64,000 nt of DNA from Clostridia bacterium (GCA_017513525.1 JAFXFC010000001.1:62001-126000); one strand, 5' to 3'. Shown: positions 35,762 through 45,280, numbered from the stretch's first letter. Numbers and translations are program-made. The notes: a model not told the origin generated them from the sequence alone.

Positions 35762-37090
35762 TTATATGTCTGCAGTGCCTAAAAGGTCATATTCATTTAC
35801 TGCAGTTATTTCTACATCAATTATCTCGCCTATACCAAGCTCCTTTCTTGAAACTATATTAATAACTGAGTCTATTTCGGGCGCATCCATCCAGGTTCTG
35901 CCCTGATAACTGTCGGAAAAGCCGTCATAGTCCTCTACGATACATTTAACAACTGTTCCTACAAGGGACTCAAGTTTTTGTGAGAATATTCTATATTGCT
36001 GATCCATAATAATTTCGCCTCTGCGGACAGCCGTTTCGGGATCAACTCTGTCAGGTAATTTTTCTGCGGGTGTTCCTTCCTCAGGGGAGTATGAGAAACA
36101 GCCGAGTCTGTCAAATTCAGCGTCATTAACAAATCGGGAAAGTATTTCAAAATCCTCCTCGGTTTCCCCGGGGAAGCCTGTAATAAATGTAGTTCTTATT
36201 ATGCAGTCGGGCATAATTTCTCTTATTTTTGAGATAAGCTCTAAAAGTGACTTATCGTCACCGTGTCTGTTCATGGCACGGAGTATTTTTCCCGATGCGT
36301 GCTGTAAGGGTAAGTCTATATAATGAAGAACCTTTTCGCATTCTGACATGGCTTTTAATAAGCCGTCTGTAATTCTGTCGGGATAGCAGTAAAGAAGTCT
36401 TATCCACTGTAAGCCTTCAATTTCATTGAGTTTATAAAGAAGCTCATCAAGAACGGGTTTTCCGTATATATCCTCACCGTATCTTGTTGTGTCCTGTGCT
36501 ATTAAAATTATTTCTCTGACGCCTGCTGAGACGAGTGCTTTTGCTTCAAGAATTATTTCTTCCTGTTTTCTGCTTCTGAAAGGACCTCTTATTGAGGGAA
36601 TAGCACAGTATGTGCAGCAGTTTGAACAGCCGTCTGAAATTTTAAGATATGCCCAGTGAGAGGGAGTTGTAAGAATTCTTTGTCCGCAAAGAGGTAGCTT
36701 TTCCTTTTCGGGATAACGGCTTTTTTCGGAGCCTTTTATTACATTGTTTACGAATTCAACTATATCACCGTTAACACCGAGACCGCCCACTGCATCTACT
36801 TCGGGAATTTCATTTAATATCTCATCACGGTATCTCTCAGCAAGACAGCCGATAACAATAATTTTCCCTACTTCGCCCTGCTCTTTAAGCTCGACCATTT
36901 CGAGAATATTATCAATTGCCTCCTGCTTTGCCGCTTCAATAAAGCCACAGGTGTTTATAATAACTATATCGGCACCGAATGCCGTGTCTATTATATTAAA
37001 GCCTGCAGAATCAAGCTTTTCGAGCATAAGCTCGGAGTCAACCTGATTTTTCGGACAGCCGAGAGATATAAAACCTATTTTTTCGTGCAT
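35762..37090 (-). CDS. rimO: Ribosomal protein uS12 methylthiotransferase RimO
   Basis: A 442-residue radical-SAM enzyme that methylthiolates an Asp of ribosomal protein S12. N-terminal UPF0004 domain with three cluster Cys (LGCPKNQVD, NTCGFIE, IGCLAERY); radical-SAM motif CSNCCTYC (CxxxCxxC) near 155; C-terminal TRAM domain. LGCPKNQVD and SIRGPFRSR distinguish RimO from MiaB. Eleven bases downstream of recX. Confidence 0.95.
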   Translation of the reverse strand: MHEKIGFISLGCPKNQVDSELMLEKLDSAGFNIIDTAFGADIVIINTCGFIEAAKQEAIDNILEMVELKEQGEVGKIIVIGCLAERYRDEILNEIPEVDAVGGLGVNGDIVEFVNNVIKGSEKSRYPEKEKLPLCGQRILTTPSHWAYLKISDGCSNCCTYCAIPSIRGPFRSRKQEEIILEAKALVSAGVREIILIAQDTTRYGEDIYGKPVLDELLYKLNEIEGLQWIRLLYCYPDRITDGLLKAMSECEKVLHYIDLPLQHASGKILRAMNRHGDDKSLLELISKIREIMPDCIIRTTFITGFPGETEEDFEILSRFVNDAEFDRLGCFSYSPEEGTPAEKLPDRVDPETAVRRGEIIMDQQYRIFSQKLESLVGTVVKCIVEDYDGFSDSYQGRTWMDAPEIDSVINIVSRKELGIGEIIDVEITAVNEYDLLGTADI

Positions 37091-37101
37091 GGTTATCTTC
37101 C

Positions 37102-37698
37102 TTATTCGTATATATTGATATATTTTGAAATATCAGAGTATGAGTACCCCATATTAAGAAGCCGTCTTATTACACGGTCTTTTTCTTTATTGGTGCTGTT
37201 TTCGGTAATACCGCATTTTTCAATTACTTTAATTATACCTATTTCTTTATTAATATCAAGGGCATTTACTGCATTTTCGGCATAATTTCCCGAGATACCT
37301 CTGTTTTTAAGCTCTAAAAGTATTCTTTTGGGAGCATACCCCTTTCGTTCATAAAGCTCTTCGGCGAGCATAAGAGCGAATTTTTCGTCGTCAATAAGAG
37401 AGAGCTCTTTAAGCCTTTCTATTGCTGACTCTGCAGCTTCCTTTGAAAATTTCATGCTGAGTTTTTGTTTTAATTCAAATTCGGAATGGGCACGAAGAGA
37501 GAGCATTCTCATTCCGCTTTCAAAAGCCGAAGAGGAGTCACCCAGCTTTTTTAATGCGGATAACTCCTCGTTTGTTACTTCATCACCTTCACGAAGATGT
37601 GACGAATACCATATAACAGCAGGGACGGTGAATATACATTCACCGTCTGCATAAATTTTTATTTTACCGTTTTTAGACGATTTTACTGTGAGTTCCAT
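37102..37698 (-). CDS. recX: RecA regulatory protein RecX
   Basis: A 198-residue all-helical RecX homologue modulating RecA filaments. The core helices (AFESGMRMLSLRAHSEFELKQKL in part, then IERLKELSLIDDEKFA and RKGYAPKRILLELKNRGI) match the family. The ATG overlaps the recA stop by one base (TGATG), so recA and recX are coupled. Confidence 0.92.
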   Translation of the reverse strand: MELTVKSSKNGKIKIYADGECIFTVPAVIWYSSHLREGDEVTNEELSALKKLGDSSSAFESGMRMLSLRAHSEFELKQKLSMKFSKEAAESAIERLKELSLIDDEKFALMLAEELYERKGYAPKRILLELKNRGISGNYAENAVNALDINKEIGIIKVIEKCGITENSTNKEKDRVIRRLLNMGYSYSDISKYINIYE

Positions 37699-38801
37699 CA
37701 GTCGGCTGCAATGTCAATTTTGATTTTGGGCAATTTGCCGTTGTTGGGAGCGAGAACATCGTCATCATCGTCTTTTTTTGCAGGCTTCATATCACCGGCT
37801 CCCGCCTTTTTAGGCTTGAAAGCATCGCTTTTTCTGACTTTTTCTTCTACTTCTCTCGCGAAATCGGGATTATTGGTAATATACTGTCTTACATTATCTC
37901 TGCCCTGACCGATTCTCTGCTCACCGTAGGAGAACCAGGCACCGCTCTTATGAATGATATCAAGCTCAACGGCAATATCAAGAAGCTCACTTTCCTTTGA
38001 AATACCTTTGCCATATATTATATCAAATTCAGCCTCTCTGAAGGGAGGAGCCATTTTGTTTTTAACTATTTTAGCACGGGTTCTTGAACCTACAAATTCA
38101 TTACCGGGTGCTTTTATCTGCTCGATTTTTCTTACATCTATTCTCATTGAAGCGTAGAATTTAAGAGCACGGCCGCCTGTTGTGACTTCGGGATTTCCAT
38201 ACATGACACCGACCTTTTCACGCAGCTGGTTAATAAATATAACTATTGTGTTTGAACGGGAAATTGCACCCGCAAGCTTTCTTAATGCCTGTGACATAAG
38301 ACGGGCATGAAGACCTACATGGCTGTCACCCATTTCACCCTCTATTTCGGCTCTCGGAACAAGCGCTGCAACAGAGTCAATGACTATAACATCAAGAGCT
38401 CCCGAACGGGTAAGATATTCTGCGATTTCAAGTGCCTGTTCACCGTTGTCGGGCTGTGAAACAAGAAGAGAATCAACATCTACACCGAGCGCTTCTGCAT
38501 AGGTGGGATCAAGTGCGTGTTCAGCATCAATAAATGCTGCTTCGCCGCCGTTTTTCTGAGCTTCTGCCACAACATGAAGAGCAAGAGTTGTTTTACCTGA
38601 GGATTCGGGGCCGTAGATCTCTACTATTCTTCCTTTGGGAAGTCCGCCGATTCCCGTTGCCTGGTCAAGCATAATTGAGCCTGTTGAAACAGCCTCTACA
38701 TTGAGAGCGTTGGTCTGTCCCAATCTCATTATGGCTCCCTTGCCGTATTGTTTTTCTATCTGCTGAAGAGCGGTTTCAAGTGCTTTTGTCTTATCTGCCA
38801 T
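37698..38801 (-). CDS. recA: Recombinase RecA
   Basis: A 367-residue RecA. Walker [11 protein letters not shown] near 67, the ALKFYAS stretch near 215, [21 protein letters not shown] loop 2 region (in part) and an acidic C-terminus (DDDDDV). The start at 38801 (MADKTK) has AAAGGAA upstream; an ATG two codons earlier sits directly on the ribosome site. First gene of recA-recX-rimO-pgsA-dCMP deaminase, preceded by an SOS-type promoter. Confidence 0.97.
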   Translation of the reverse strand: MADKTKALETALQQIEKQYGKGAIMRLGQTNALNVEAVSTGSIMLDQATGIGGLPKGRIVEIYGPESSGKTTLALHVVAEAQKNGGEAAFIDAEHALDPTYAEALGVDVDSLLVSQPDNGEQALEIAEYLTRSGALDVIVIDSVAALVPRAEIEGEMGDSHVGLHARLMSQALRKLAGAISRSNTIVIFINQLREKVGVMYGNPEVTTGGRALKFYASMRIDVRKIEQIKAPGNEFVGSRTRAKIVKNKMAPPFREAEFDIIYGKGISKESELLDIAVELDIIHKSGAWFSYGEQRIGQGRDNVRQYITNNPDFAREVEEKVRKSDAFKPKKAGAGDMKPAKKDDDDDVLAPNNGKLPKIKIDIAAD

Positions 38802-38820
38802 GTTCATTTCCTTTCGCGTG

Positions 38821-38871
38821 CAAACATTTGTTCGATAGGCTAATTATATACCACTGTTTATTAAATTGCAA
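38821..38871 (-). promoter_or_regulatory. recA promoter with LexA (SOS) box
   Basis: On the minus strand TTGCAA (38866-38871) and TATAAT (38843-38848) are 17 bases apart. Just downstream, 38821-38834 reads CGAACAAATGTTTG, a full match to the Gram-positive LexA/DinR consensus CGAACRNRYGTTYG, placed over the expected transcription start. The recA operon should thus be DNA-damage inducible through LexA, which is not encoded in this window. Confidence 0.88.
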
Positions 38872-38874
38872 TAG

Positions 38875-39756
38875 TTAATTTAAATTTTTAAGTTTTTTAT
38901 ATTGCTTGGGGGAGCAGTTATTGTATTTTTTGAATACATTTATGAAATGGCTTGATGAAGAGAAGCCGAGCTCAGTTGAAATTTCGGTAATGCTTTTACA
39001 TGTAGTCAGAAGAAGACGCTGAGCTTCATTTATTTTGAGGTAGTTTATATATTCCTTAAAGCTCATATTCATTATCTGCTTGAAGGAGCGCGAAAAATAG
39101 CTGTAGCTTATATTGAAATGGTCTGCAACATCCTTTTCGCTGATAAAGCTGAAATTTTCATTAATGTATTCGAGAATACCGCTTATCATCTGCTGAATAT
39201 TACCGCCTGATACTGATACTCTGACATTGATGCCCTGTTCGCTTAAAAAGCCTACTACACGGCGGATTATCTTGAGAACATCTGCCTTGAGTGCCAGTTC
39301 GAAGCCAATGTCCTTTTTATTCCATTCTCGAATGGCATCAAAAAGAAGCTCGGATATGTTTGAGCTTTCAACAAATTCTCTGCTGTAGACTCTCGGCTGT
39401 TCGCTTTGCTCTGCAAGAAAGGGCAGAATATACTGCGTTTCTTTCGGAGTCTGCTGAAAAGTGCAAAGAAGCTTTGGTGTAAATTTTATAACGAGATATC
39501 TGCTCTCACTGCTGTTTGAAGACAGACGGTGAGTTTCATTTGAATTAATGATTATCAGCTCACCCTGTTCGAATTTATAGAGCTTATCGTTGAGCCATAT
39601 ATTCATGCTGCCGTCTAAAAGATACAGCATTTCAAGAAATTCGTGGAAATGTGCAAAATGATCGGGCTCGTCAACGGTTTTTATCATTTCAAGACATTCC
39701 ACGGGTACCGTAACTCCGTCAATATCTGCTGCTTTTTCGTAAACAGCTTTTTTCAT
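38875..39756 (-). CDS. AraC family transcriptional regulator
   Basis: A 293-residue regulator: N-terminal cupin-like sensing domain (HFHEFLEMLYLLDGSMNIW in part, LIIINSNETHRL) and a C-terminal double helix-turn-helix (VADHFNISYSYFSRSFKQ and ITEISTELGFSSSSHFINVF). It is divergent from the ThuA gene across about 125 bases, making that gene a likely target. This regulator type often senses sugars. Confidence 0.9.
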   Translation of the reverse strand: MKKAVYEKAADIDGVTVPVECLEMIKTVDEPDHFAHFHEFLEMLYLLDGSMNIWLNDKLYKFEQGELIIINSNETHRLSSNSSESRYLVIKFTPKLLCTFQQTPKETQYILPFLAEQSEQPRVYSREFVESSNISELLFDAIREWNKKDIGFELALKADVLKIIRRVVGFLSEQGINVRVSVSGGNIQQMISGILEYINENFSFISEKDVADHFNISYSYFSRSFKQIMNMSFKEYINYLKINEAQRLLLTTCKSITEISTELGFSSSSHFINVFKKYNNCSPKQYKKLKNLN

Positions 39757-39881
39757 TTATAATCACCACAATTTTTTGTTATTTTTTGTGTAATAATATA
39801 ATAGCAAAAGTCTCAATGGAATGCTATACTTTTTTTAGCAAACATAAAAATAAGTAAATTTCTCAAAAAGGAGAGAACGAA

Positions 39882-40604
39882 ATGATAAAGGTACTTATAT
39901 GGAATGAATTTATGCACGAACAGGATCCCGATAATAAAGCGAGTGAGATTTACCCTGAGGGTATTCATAACTGTATTGCAGAGTTTCTCGGCAAAGAAGA
40001 GGATATTGAAGTAACAACAGCCACACTTTATGATGAAAACTGCGGTATAACAAGAGAAAGACTTCGTGAAACGGATGTTATTATCTGGTGGGGACATTGC
40101 GGACATCATAAGGTTCCCGATGAAGTAGCCGCTCTTGTTCAGGAAGAGGTATTGAACGGCATGGGTGCAATTTTCCTTCATTCTGCGCATAAATCAAAGC
40201 CTTTTATGCGTCTTATGGGTACAAGCTGTTCACTTACCTGGAGAGAAAGTGACGATATGGAAAGAATATGGGTATCAGCCCCCGGTCATCCTATAGCCGA
40301 GGGTATGGGCAGATATTTTGAGCTTCCCGGTGAAGAAACCTACGGTGAGCCTTTCGGTGTGCCCGCTCCGGATGAAACCGTATTTATCGGCTGGTATGAT
40401 GCAGGCGAAGTATTCAGAGCAGGACTTACTTATGTCAGAGAAAGAGGAAAGGTGTTCTATTTCCAGCCCGGTCACGAAACCTATCCCACATATAAAAATG
40501 CCGATGTTCAGAAGGTAATCACAAATGCAGTCCGCTGGGCAAAGCCCGTAACAAGAATAGATAACTGCATGGATTGCCCCAATCTCCCTAAAGTGAACGG
40601 ATAA
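39882..40604 (+). CDS. ThuA domain protein
   Basis: A 240-residue cytosolic ThuA-like protein (class I amidotransferase-like fold): IKVLIWNEFMHE, the DVIIWWGHCGHH segment near 64, GAIFLHSAHKSKPF near 92 and FYFQPGHETYPTY near 205 are typical. The family is linked to trehalose and keto-sugar metabolism. AAAAGGAGAG precedes the ATG. Single gene with a strong terminator, divergent from the AraC regulator. Confidence 0.88.
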   Translation: MIKVLIWNEFMHEQDPDNKASEIYPEGIHNCIAEFLGKEEDIEVTTATLYDENCGITRERLRETDVIIWWGHCGHHKVPDEVAALVQEEVLNGMGAIFLHSAHKSKPFMRLMGTSCSLTWRESDDMERIWVSAPGHPIAEGMGRYFELPGEETYGEPFGVPAPDETVFIGWYDAGEVFRAGLTYVRERGKVFYFQPGHETYPTYKNADVQKVITNAVRWAKPVTRIDNCMDCPNLPKVNG

Positions 40605-40632
40605 AAATTTCTGCGGCGTTGCAATGGATATA

Positions 40633-40667
40633 AAAAAGGCTTTGACTATAATTGTCAAAGCCTTTTT
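40633..40667 (+). terminator. Terminator after the ThuA gene
   Basis: Perfect 14-bp stem AAAAAGGCTTTGAC/GTCAAAGCCTTTTT with a 7-base loop. Confidence 0.9.
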
Positions 40668-40747
40668 CTGTGCTCAAAAATCTGTACATTCGTCTTTTAA
40701 AAATGTTTTGATTATAATGTGAAAGCAACAAATTTTTTTGGAAGTGA

Positions 40748-41941
40748 TTATTTGTTCAATAGCCAGTCTGCAACATCAATAATTTTAACGCCCTCATATT
40801 GATATTCGGGGTTTCTTGTTCGTGCTATTACCATTTTGGGATAGGCGTCTTTAATTTTAAGAAGAGGCTCTATCTCTCGCTTAAAGGTTTCGGGCAGAGT
40901 TATGTTGTCAGAAACCTGAATATAGATCTTCTCGTTTCTTTTTAATGCAACGAAATCGATCTCTGTTTTATACAAAACGCCGACATAAACCTCATAGCCT
41001 CGTCGGAGCAATTCCATTGCAACGATATTCTCGATCACTCTGCCGCTGTCTGAGTTTTTTGTGCCAAGCTTGGCGTAACGGAAGGTATGGTCACTTAAAT
41101 AATACTTATCATTGGTTGTAAGATACTTTTTACCTTTAATATCATATCTTCGGAACTTATAGAAAGCAAAAGCGTTACAAAGAAATTGAAGATAATTACC
41201 AACAGTCTTATGATTGATTTTATCCTTGTTTGATGTCAGTGTATCCGTAATGCTTCTTGCAGAGGTTAAATTTGATACATTGTCCATTAAGAACTGAGAA
41301 AGTCTGTCCATCAAAGCAGGATTTTTGATATTATACTTTTGTCTTATATCCCTTAAAATCAAGGTATCAAAAACATTTTCAATATAATCAAATTTATCTT
41401 CCTGTTCTTTATACAGATATGAACCTGCCATACCGCCCTCAATCATGTAATTATCAAAAGCAGTATATTTGTCCGTAAGTCCGAAGTAATGAACATACTC
41501 GGCAAATGAAAAAGGATATATCTTAATTTCAAAGGTTCTGCCCGTAAACAATGTTGCCAAATCTGAACTGAGCAAGAAAGCATTGGAACCCGTGATATAA
41601 ATATCGTACATTTCGGTTGCATGCAAATTGTTTATGCACAGTTCAAAGTTATCGCACATTTGGATTTCATCAATTAAAACGAAATTCTCTTTGTTTTCTA
41701 TATAGTTATTTTCGATATATTCGTTAAGAGCCTTATATTCCTTTAGAGTGTCATATTTAGATAAATTAAAGTTGATATGGATAATATTGGCGTTTTGAAT
41801 ATTCTTCTGCACATAAGCCTTGAAGGCTTCCAATAACTTCGATTTTCCTGAACGCCTTACACCCGTTAATACTTTTATATCAGGTGTTCCGATTACATTT
41901 ATCATTTTGTTCAGGTAATTGCTTCGATCAATCAATTTCAT
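40748..41941 (-). CDS. AAA ATPase with DUF4143 domain
   Basis: A 397-residue ATPase of the family with an N-terminal AAA_14-type P-loop domain and a C-terminal DUF4143 nuclease-fold-like domain. Walker A GVRRSGKSKLL near 27, Walker B FVLIDEIQ near 91, sensor YITGSNAFLL near 113; the DUF4143 part ends VGVLYKTEIDFVALKRNEKIYIQV with a D and a E/K pair as in restriction-like folds. GAGGTGAG precedes the ATG. These ATPases are abundant and patchily distributed; the role is unknown. An inverted repeat overlaps its promoter. Confidence 0.88.
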   Translation of the reverse strand: MKLIDRSNYLNKMINVIGTPDIKVLTGVRRSGKSKLLEAFKAYVQKNIQNANIIHINFNLSKYDTLKEYKALNEYIENNYIENKENFVLIDEIQMCDNFELCINNLHATEMYDIYITGSNAFLLSSDLATLFTGRTFEIKIYPFSFAEYVHYFGLTDKYTAFDNYMIEGGMAGSYLYKEQEDKFDYIENVFDTLILRDIRQKYNIKNPALMDRLSQFLMDNVSNLTSARSITDTLTSNKDKINHKTVGNYLQFLCNAFAFYKFRRYDIKGKKYLTTNDKYYLSDHTFRYAKLGTKNSDSGRVIENIVAMELLRRGYEVYVGVLYKTEIDFVALKRNEKIYIQVSDNITLPETFKREIEPLLKIKDAYPKMVIARTRNPEYQYEGVKIIDVADWLLNK

Positions 41942-41962
41942 AAAAACTCACCTCGCAAAGTT

Positions 41963-42012
41963 ATTATACCACACTCACTTCCCAAAATCAACAGATTTTC
42001 ATTTTTGGGAAG
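41963..42012 (-). promoter_or_regulatory. Promoter of the DUF4143 ATPase with overlapping inverted repeat
   Basis: On the minus strand TTGATT (41986-41991) and TATAAT (41963-41968) are 17 bases apart. A 10-bp inverted repeat CTTCCCAAAA (41978-41987)/TTTTGGGAAG (42003-42012) overlaps the -35 and extends upstream, a plausible operator for a dimeric repressor. Confidence 0.65.
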
Positions 42013-42113
42013 TTGTTGATTGTTGCAATCGGTATAAATGAAAAGAGGTGCAGCCCCATTTAATGAGGTTACACCATATTTCAAAAATATTTTCTTATTT
42101 GCACTTGGCTAAT

Positions 42114-42944
42114 TTAATAAGCAGTTATTTCACAGGTGGATTTTTCCGTCATAATAAGTTCACCGTAAGAGGGGGCTTTTATGAAGCCTGATTTCGGGTT
42201 TTTGATGCTGATAACGGGTGAGAGGAGCTGAGCTTCCACATCACTTTTTTCAAATGAAAGGTCTGCGCCGTCCATTGTGCAGTTTATAAGCTTCAGTCCT
42301 TCGCAGTAGCAAAGAGGCTGTGTGCCTGAAATCTTACAGTTTATGAAGGTAAGATTTTTAGAATACCATGCAAGATATTCACCGTTTATAATGCTGTCTT
42401 TGACAACAATATTCTCACCGTGCCAGAAAGCATCCTTTGTATCGAAATTACAGTTTTGGAAGATGCAGTTTTTTATGTACTGAAAGGAGTATTTACCTTT
42501 AAGCGTTACATTATTAAAGGTAAGATTTTCGGCTTTCATCATAAAATATTCACCCTCGGCAGATGAATCTGTGATATTAATATTTTTTGAAAACCAGCCG
42601 TATTCGGGAGAAATTATGCTGCTGTCGGAGATTGAAATTCTGTCACATTCACGAAGCGCTTTTATTCCGTGCATTTTTGTGTTTTTTATTTCAATATCAG
42701 TTGAATACCAGAGAGCTGCTCTGCAAAGAGATGTCATTTCACAGCTGTTTATTTTTAATGTATGAGTGTGCCAGAACGGATATCTGAGGTTAAAATAGCA
42801 TCCGTCAGTTTCGATATTACGGCTTTCCTTAAAAGCACTTTCACCGTCTTGGGGGCCGTCAAAACGGCAGTTAACAGCCGTAACACCGTCACTACCGTAT
42901 AATGCTCTTTCTTCGTCAAAGGTTTTGTTTTTTATAACTTCCAT
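42114..42944 (-). CDS. DUF3737 beta-helix protein
   Basis: A 276-residue protein matching DUF3737: FDEERALYGSDG near the start, FKESRNIETDGCYFNLRYPFWH and repeated turns (ENLTFNNVTLKG, CIFQNCNFDTKDAFWH) of a right-handed beta-helix. No signal peptide, so cytosolic. Function unknown. The gap between it and the ATPase (41942-42113) holds only the ATPase promoter. Confidence 0.88.
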   Translation of the reverse strand: MEVIKNKTFDEERALYGSDGVTAVNCRFDGPQDGESAFKESRNIETDGCYFNLRYPFWHTHTLKINSCEMTSLCRAALWYSTDIEIKNTKMHGIKALRECDRISISDSSIISPEYGWFSKNINITDSSAEGEYFMMKAENLTFNNVTLKGKYSFQYIKNCIFQNCNFDTKDAFWHGENIVVKDSIINGEYLAWYSKNLTFINCKISGTQPLCYCEGLKLINCTMDGADLSFEKSDVEAQLLSPVISIKNPKSGFIKAPSYGELIMTEKSTCEITAY

Positions 42945-42962
42945 TTATTTTCTCTCCAAAAA

Positions 42963-43277
42963 CTATAAATTCATTATTATAAGCTCTGTGATAAAAACGG
43001 TAACACAGCAGGAAACTGCTACCTTGAAAAGATCAAAGCCGATGGCGGCGGTAATTATTCCGACGGCGAGGGCTAATGCTCCCGATATCGGGGACTGTGT
43101 TGCGGTTATTATCGCGGGGAATGTCATAACAGCAAGAGTAACATACGGTACATAATATAAAAATGATTTTATAAAGCGGTTCTTTATGGGTTTTCTGAGT
43201 AAAGTCATGGGAAGAGCTCTTATTAAATATGAAACCGCACCCATAATGAGGATATAGATATAAATATTTTTTGTCAT
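42963..43277 (-). CDS. azlD: AzlD family branched-chain amino acid transport protein
   Basis: A 104-residue membrane protein with about four helices, the small partner of AzlC. IRALPMTLLRK near 23 and PYVTLAVMTFPAI near 48 are family hallmarks. The start at 43277 overlaps the azlC stop (ATGA) and has GAGGAGG ten bases upstream; a longer frame starting inside azlC is rejected. Confidence 0.88.
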   Translation of the reverse strand: MTKNIYIYILIMGAVSYLIRALPMTLLRKPIKNRFIKSFLYYVPYVTLAVMTFPAIITATQSPISGALALAVGIITAAIGFDLFKVAVSCCVTVFITELIIMNL

Positions 43278-44014
43278 GCTGCCGTTTCCTCCTCTTCGTC
43301 TTTTCTCGGGAAGAAAATTGCTGCAGCACCCGCTATTAAAACTGTAAGAATTATGGTTCTTGTTCCCTCTGCTATATCGCAAATAAAAGGAAACTTACTT
43401 GCCGCAAAGCTTAATATAAAGCTTATTACAACAAGGGCAGCTATTATTTTGTCTTTTTTTGCAGGGGGGATAAAAACAGCCATAAACATACCGTAAAGGG
43501 CAACACTCAAAGCACTGACCAAAGAAGCAGAAAGGATATTTCCCGCTATAATGCCTAATGCCGTACCTATTGCCCATAAGGGGACTGCCGTTATTGAACC
43601 GCCGTAGTGGTAATAGGGGTTAAAAGCTCCCTTTCTTGCAATAGAAATTCCGAAAAGCTCGTCTGTTATATACATTGCTGAAAGCGGTCTGTGAATAAAC
43701 GGCATATCGGGGGAAGCCTTCTGACTTAAAGCACAGGACATGAGCATATATCTTGCATTTGCTACAAAGGTGGCAATAGCTACTTCTATATATGAGGCAT
43801 TTGCGGCAATAAGAGTAAATGCTACATATTCACCCGCTGAGGCTGAACATAATACACTTGCAAGAAAGCCCTGAAAAGGGGAAAGTCCCGCATTTTTTGC
43901 AACTACACCGAGAGAAAAGGCAACGGCAAAGTAGCCGAGCCCTATGGGGAGTCCGTCTTTAAGACCTTCGAGTAAGGCAGTTTTATTTGATTTTATTGAA
44001 TAAACGGTGTTCAT
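43274..44014 (-). CDS. azlC: AzlC family branched-chain amino acid exporter subunit
   Basis: A 246-residue membrane protein of the AzlC family, forming with AzlD an exporter of branched-chain amino acids or analogues. LPIGLGYFAVAFSLGVVAKNAGL (in part), ANARYMLMSCAL and DELFGISI are typical. AAGAAGG lies 12 bases before the ATG. Confidence 0.9.
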   Translation of the reverse strand: MNTVYSIKSNKTALLEGLKDGLPIGLGYFAVAFSLGVVAKNAGLSPFQGFLASVLCSASAGEYVAFTLIAANASYIEVAIATFVANARYMLMSCALSQKASPDMPFIHRPLSAMYITDELFGISIARKGAFNPYYHYGGSITAVPLWAIGTALGIIAGNILSASLVSALSVALYGMFMAVFIPPAKKDKIIAALVVISFILSFAASKFPFICDIAEGTRTIILTVLIAGAAAIFFPRKDEEEETAA

Positions 44015-44091
44015 TTCGGCAATAAACCTTCTTAATATATTACATCACAGAATTTTAACACCCTTTTATATGATTTTCAATAGAAAATTAA

Positions 44092-44123
44092 TACTCTCCC
44101 GAAAAAATGATTCCGGGAGAGTA
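44092..44123 (-). terminator. Putative terminator between azlC and the oxidoreductase gene
   Basis: Ten-base-pair stem TACTCTCCCG/CGGGAGAGTA with a 12-base loop, just past the Gfo/Idh stop at 44132 on the minus strand. Confidence 0.65.
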
Positions 44124-44131
44124 AATTAATA

Positions 44132-45217
44132 TCAGAAGCGAGGTATTTCAATTGCCGTGCCGCCGTTTACAGCGGATTCATGGGCAAGTACACCGGGAAG
44201 TGACATATTGATAGCAAAATCAACATCAAGCTCGGGCTTTTCGCCTGTTTTAAGGCAACGGATGAATTCTTCGACCATCTTATGGTCTGCACCGCCGTGA
44301 CCTTCCTTGCTTTCGCCTTCATATGCAGAATTTACGGGAATTTCTATTTTCTTTGAGAAGGTGCCGGGGATAGACTGAAGATTTGCATAGGAGTAAGCAT
44401 CGTCAACAACCTGAAGTCTGCCTGTTTCTATTGCACCCTTTGTGCCACAGATACGGAAATTGTGGTCGTAGCTTGTGTATGCACCGAAGGAAACGAGTAT
44501 TCTTATAACAGCGCCTTTTTCAGTCTTTATGAGTGCCACGCCTGTTGATTTGATGTTCGGGAAATAGGGGTTATAAATAGTGTCGGCTTCCATGCCCGAA
44601 ACGCTGACACACTTGTCATTCATTATGTAAAGAAGAGGTCCTAATTCATGAGTTAAATATTTTACTGCGGGGTTTATTGTTCTCCAGTGTCCCTCTGGGT
44701 AATTATCGGGAGCAAATTCTTCGGGGTCCATTGCATGAAGGTATTCGGCTTCAGCATATGATATTTCACCGAAAAGACCCTGCTCGTGCATCTTTTTCCA
44801 TGTTTCAATGAATGCCCAGAAACAGCAGTTTTCTGCTGCCATGTATATAAGCTCGGGATGTGCGTTACAGCATTCCTTTAATATTCTTGCCTCTTCAACG
44901 GAGTTTACCGACGGGATCTCGCTTAAAACGTGCTTGCCTGCTTCCATTGCTTTTTTTACTATCGGCACATGGTAAACGGCTTCCGTTGCAACGATAACTG
45001 CATCAATATCGCATTTAAGCAGTTCGTCATAGTCTGAAAGCTTTATTATATCGTAACCGCTAAGCCCTGTTAATTCAGCGTAGCCTTTTTCAAGAATTTC
45101 GGGGTTGTGATCACATGCGGCAACAAGTCTGGTTCCGGGAATGGTAAAAAGCTCTCTTGCTATTGCAGTGCCGCGGCCAAGACCTACAACACCGAGTTTT
45201 ATTATCTTATCACTCAT
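44132..45217 (-). CDS. Gfo/Idh/MocA family oxidoreductase
   Basis: A 361-residue NAD(P)-dependent sugar oxidoreductase. GVVGLGRGTAI at 8-18 is the dinucleotide loop, LSEIPSVN near 95 and AENCCFW near 121 mark the active-site region, and GHGGADH near 320 closes the domain. The start at 45217 (MSDK) has AAAGGAGA seven bases upstream. It is of a different branch from the enzymes at 13316 and 27285. It lies 63 bases after the chromate-transporter pair and may be co-transcribed with it. Confidence 0.9.
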   Translation of the reverse strand: MSDKIIKLGVVGLGRGTAIARELFTIPGTRLVAACDHNPEILEKGYAELTGLSGYDIIKLSDYDELLKCDIDAVIVATEAVYHVPIVKKAMEAGKHVLSEIPSVNSVEEARILKECCNAHPELIYMAAENCCFWAFIETWKKMHEQGLFGEISYAEAEYLHAMDPEEFAPDNYPEGHWRTINPAVKYLTHELGPLLYIMNDKCVSVSGMEADTIYNPYFPNIKSTGVALIKTEKGAVIRILVSFGAYTSYDHNFRICGTKGAIETGRLQVVDDAYSYANLQSIPGTFSKKIEIPVNSAYEGESKEGHGGADHKMVEEFIRCLKTGEKPELDVDFAINMSLPGVLAHESAVNGGTAIEIPRF

Positions 45218-45280
45218 AAGTGCATCTCCTTTTGTGTGTTTTTTGCAGTATATCAAATTATTAAAAAAGTTTCAATAAAT

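Noticed and set aside
40748..41941. DUF4143 ATPase as part of an anti-phage system
   Set aside because: It is a lone gene with no nuclease, effector or other defence gene nearby; the family is widespread outside defence islands.
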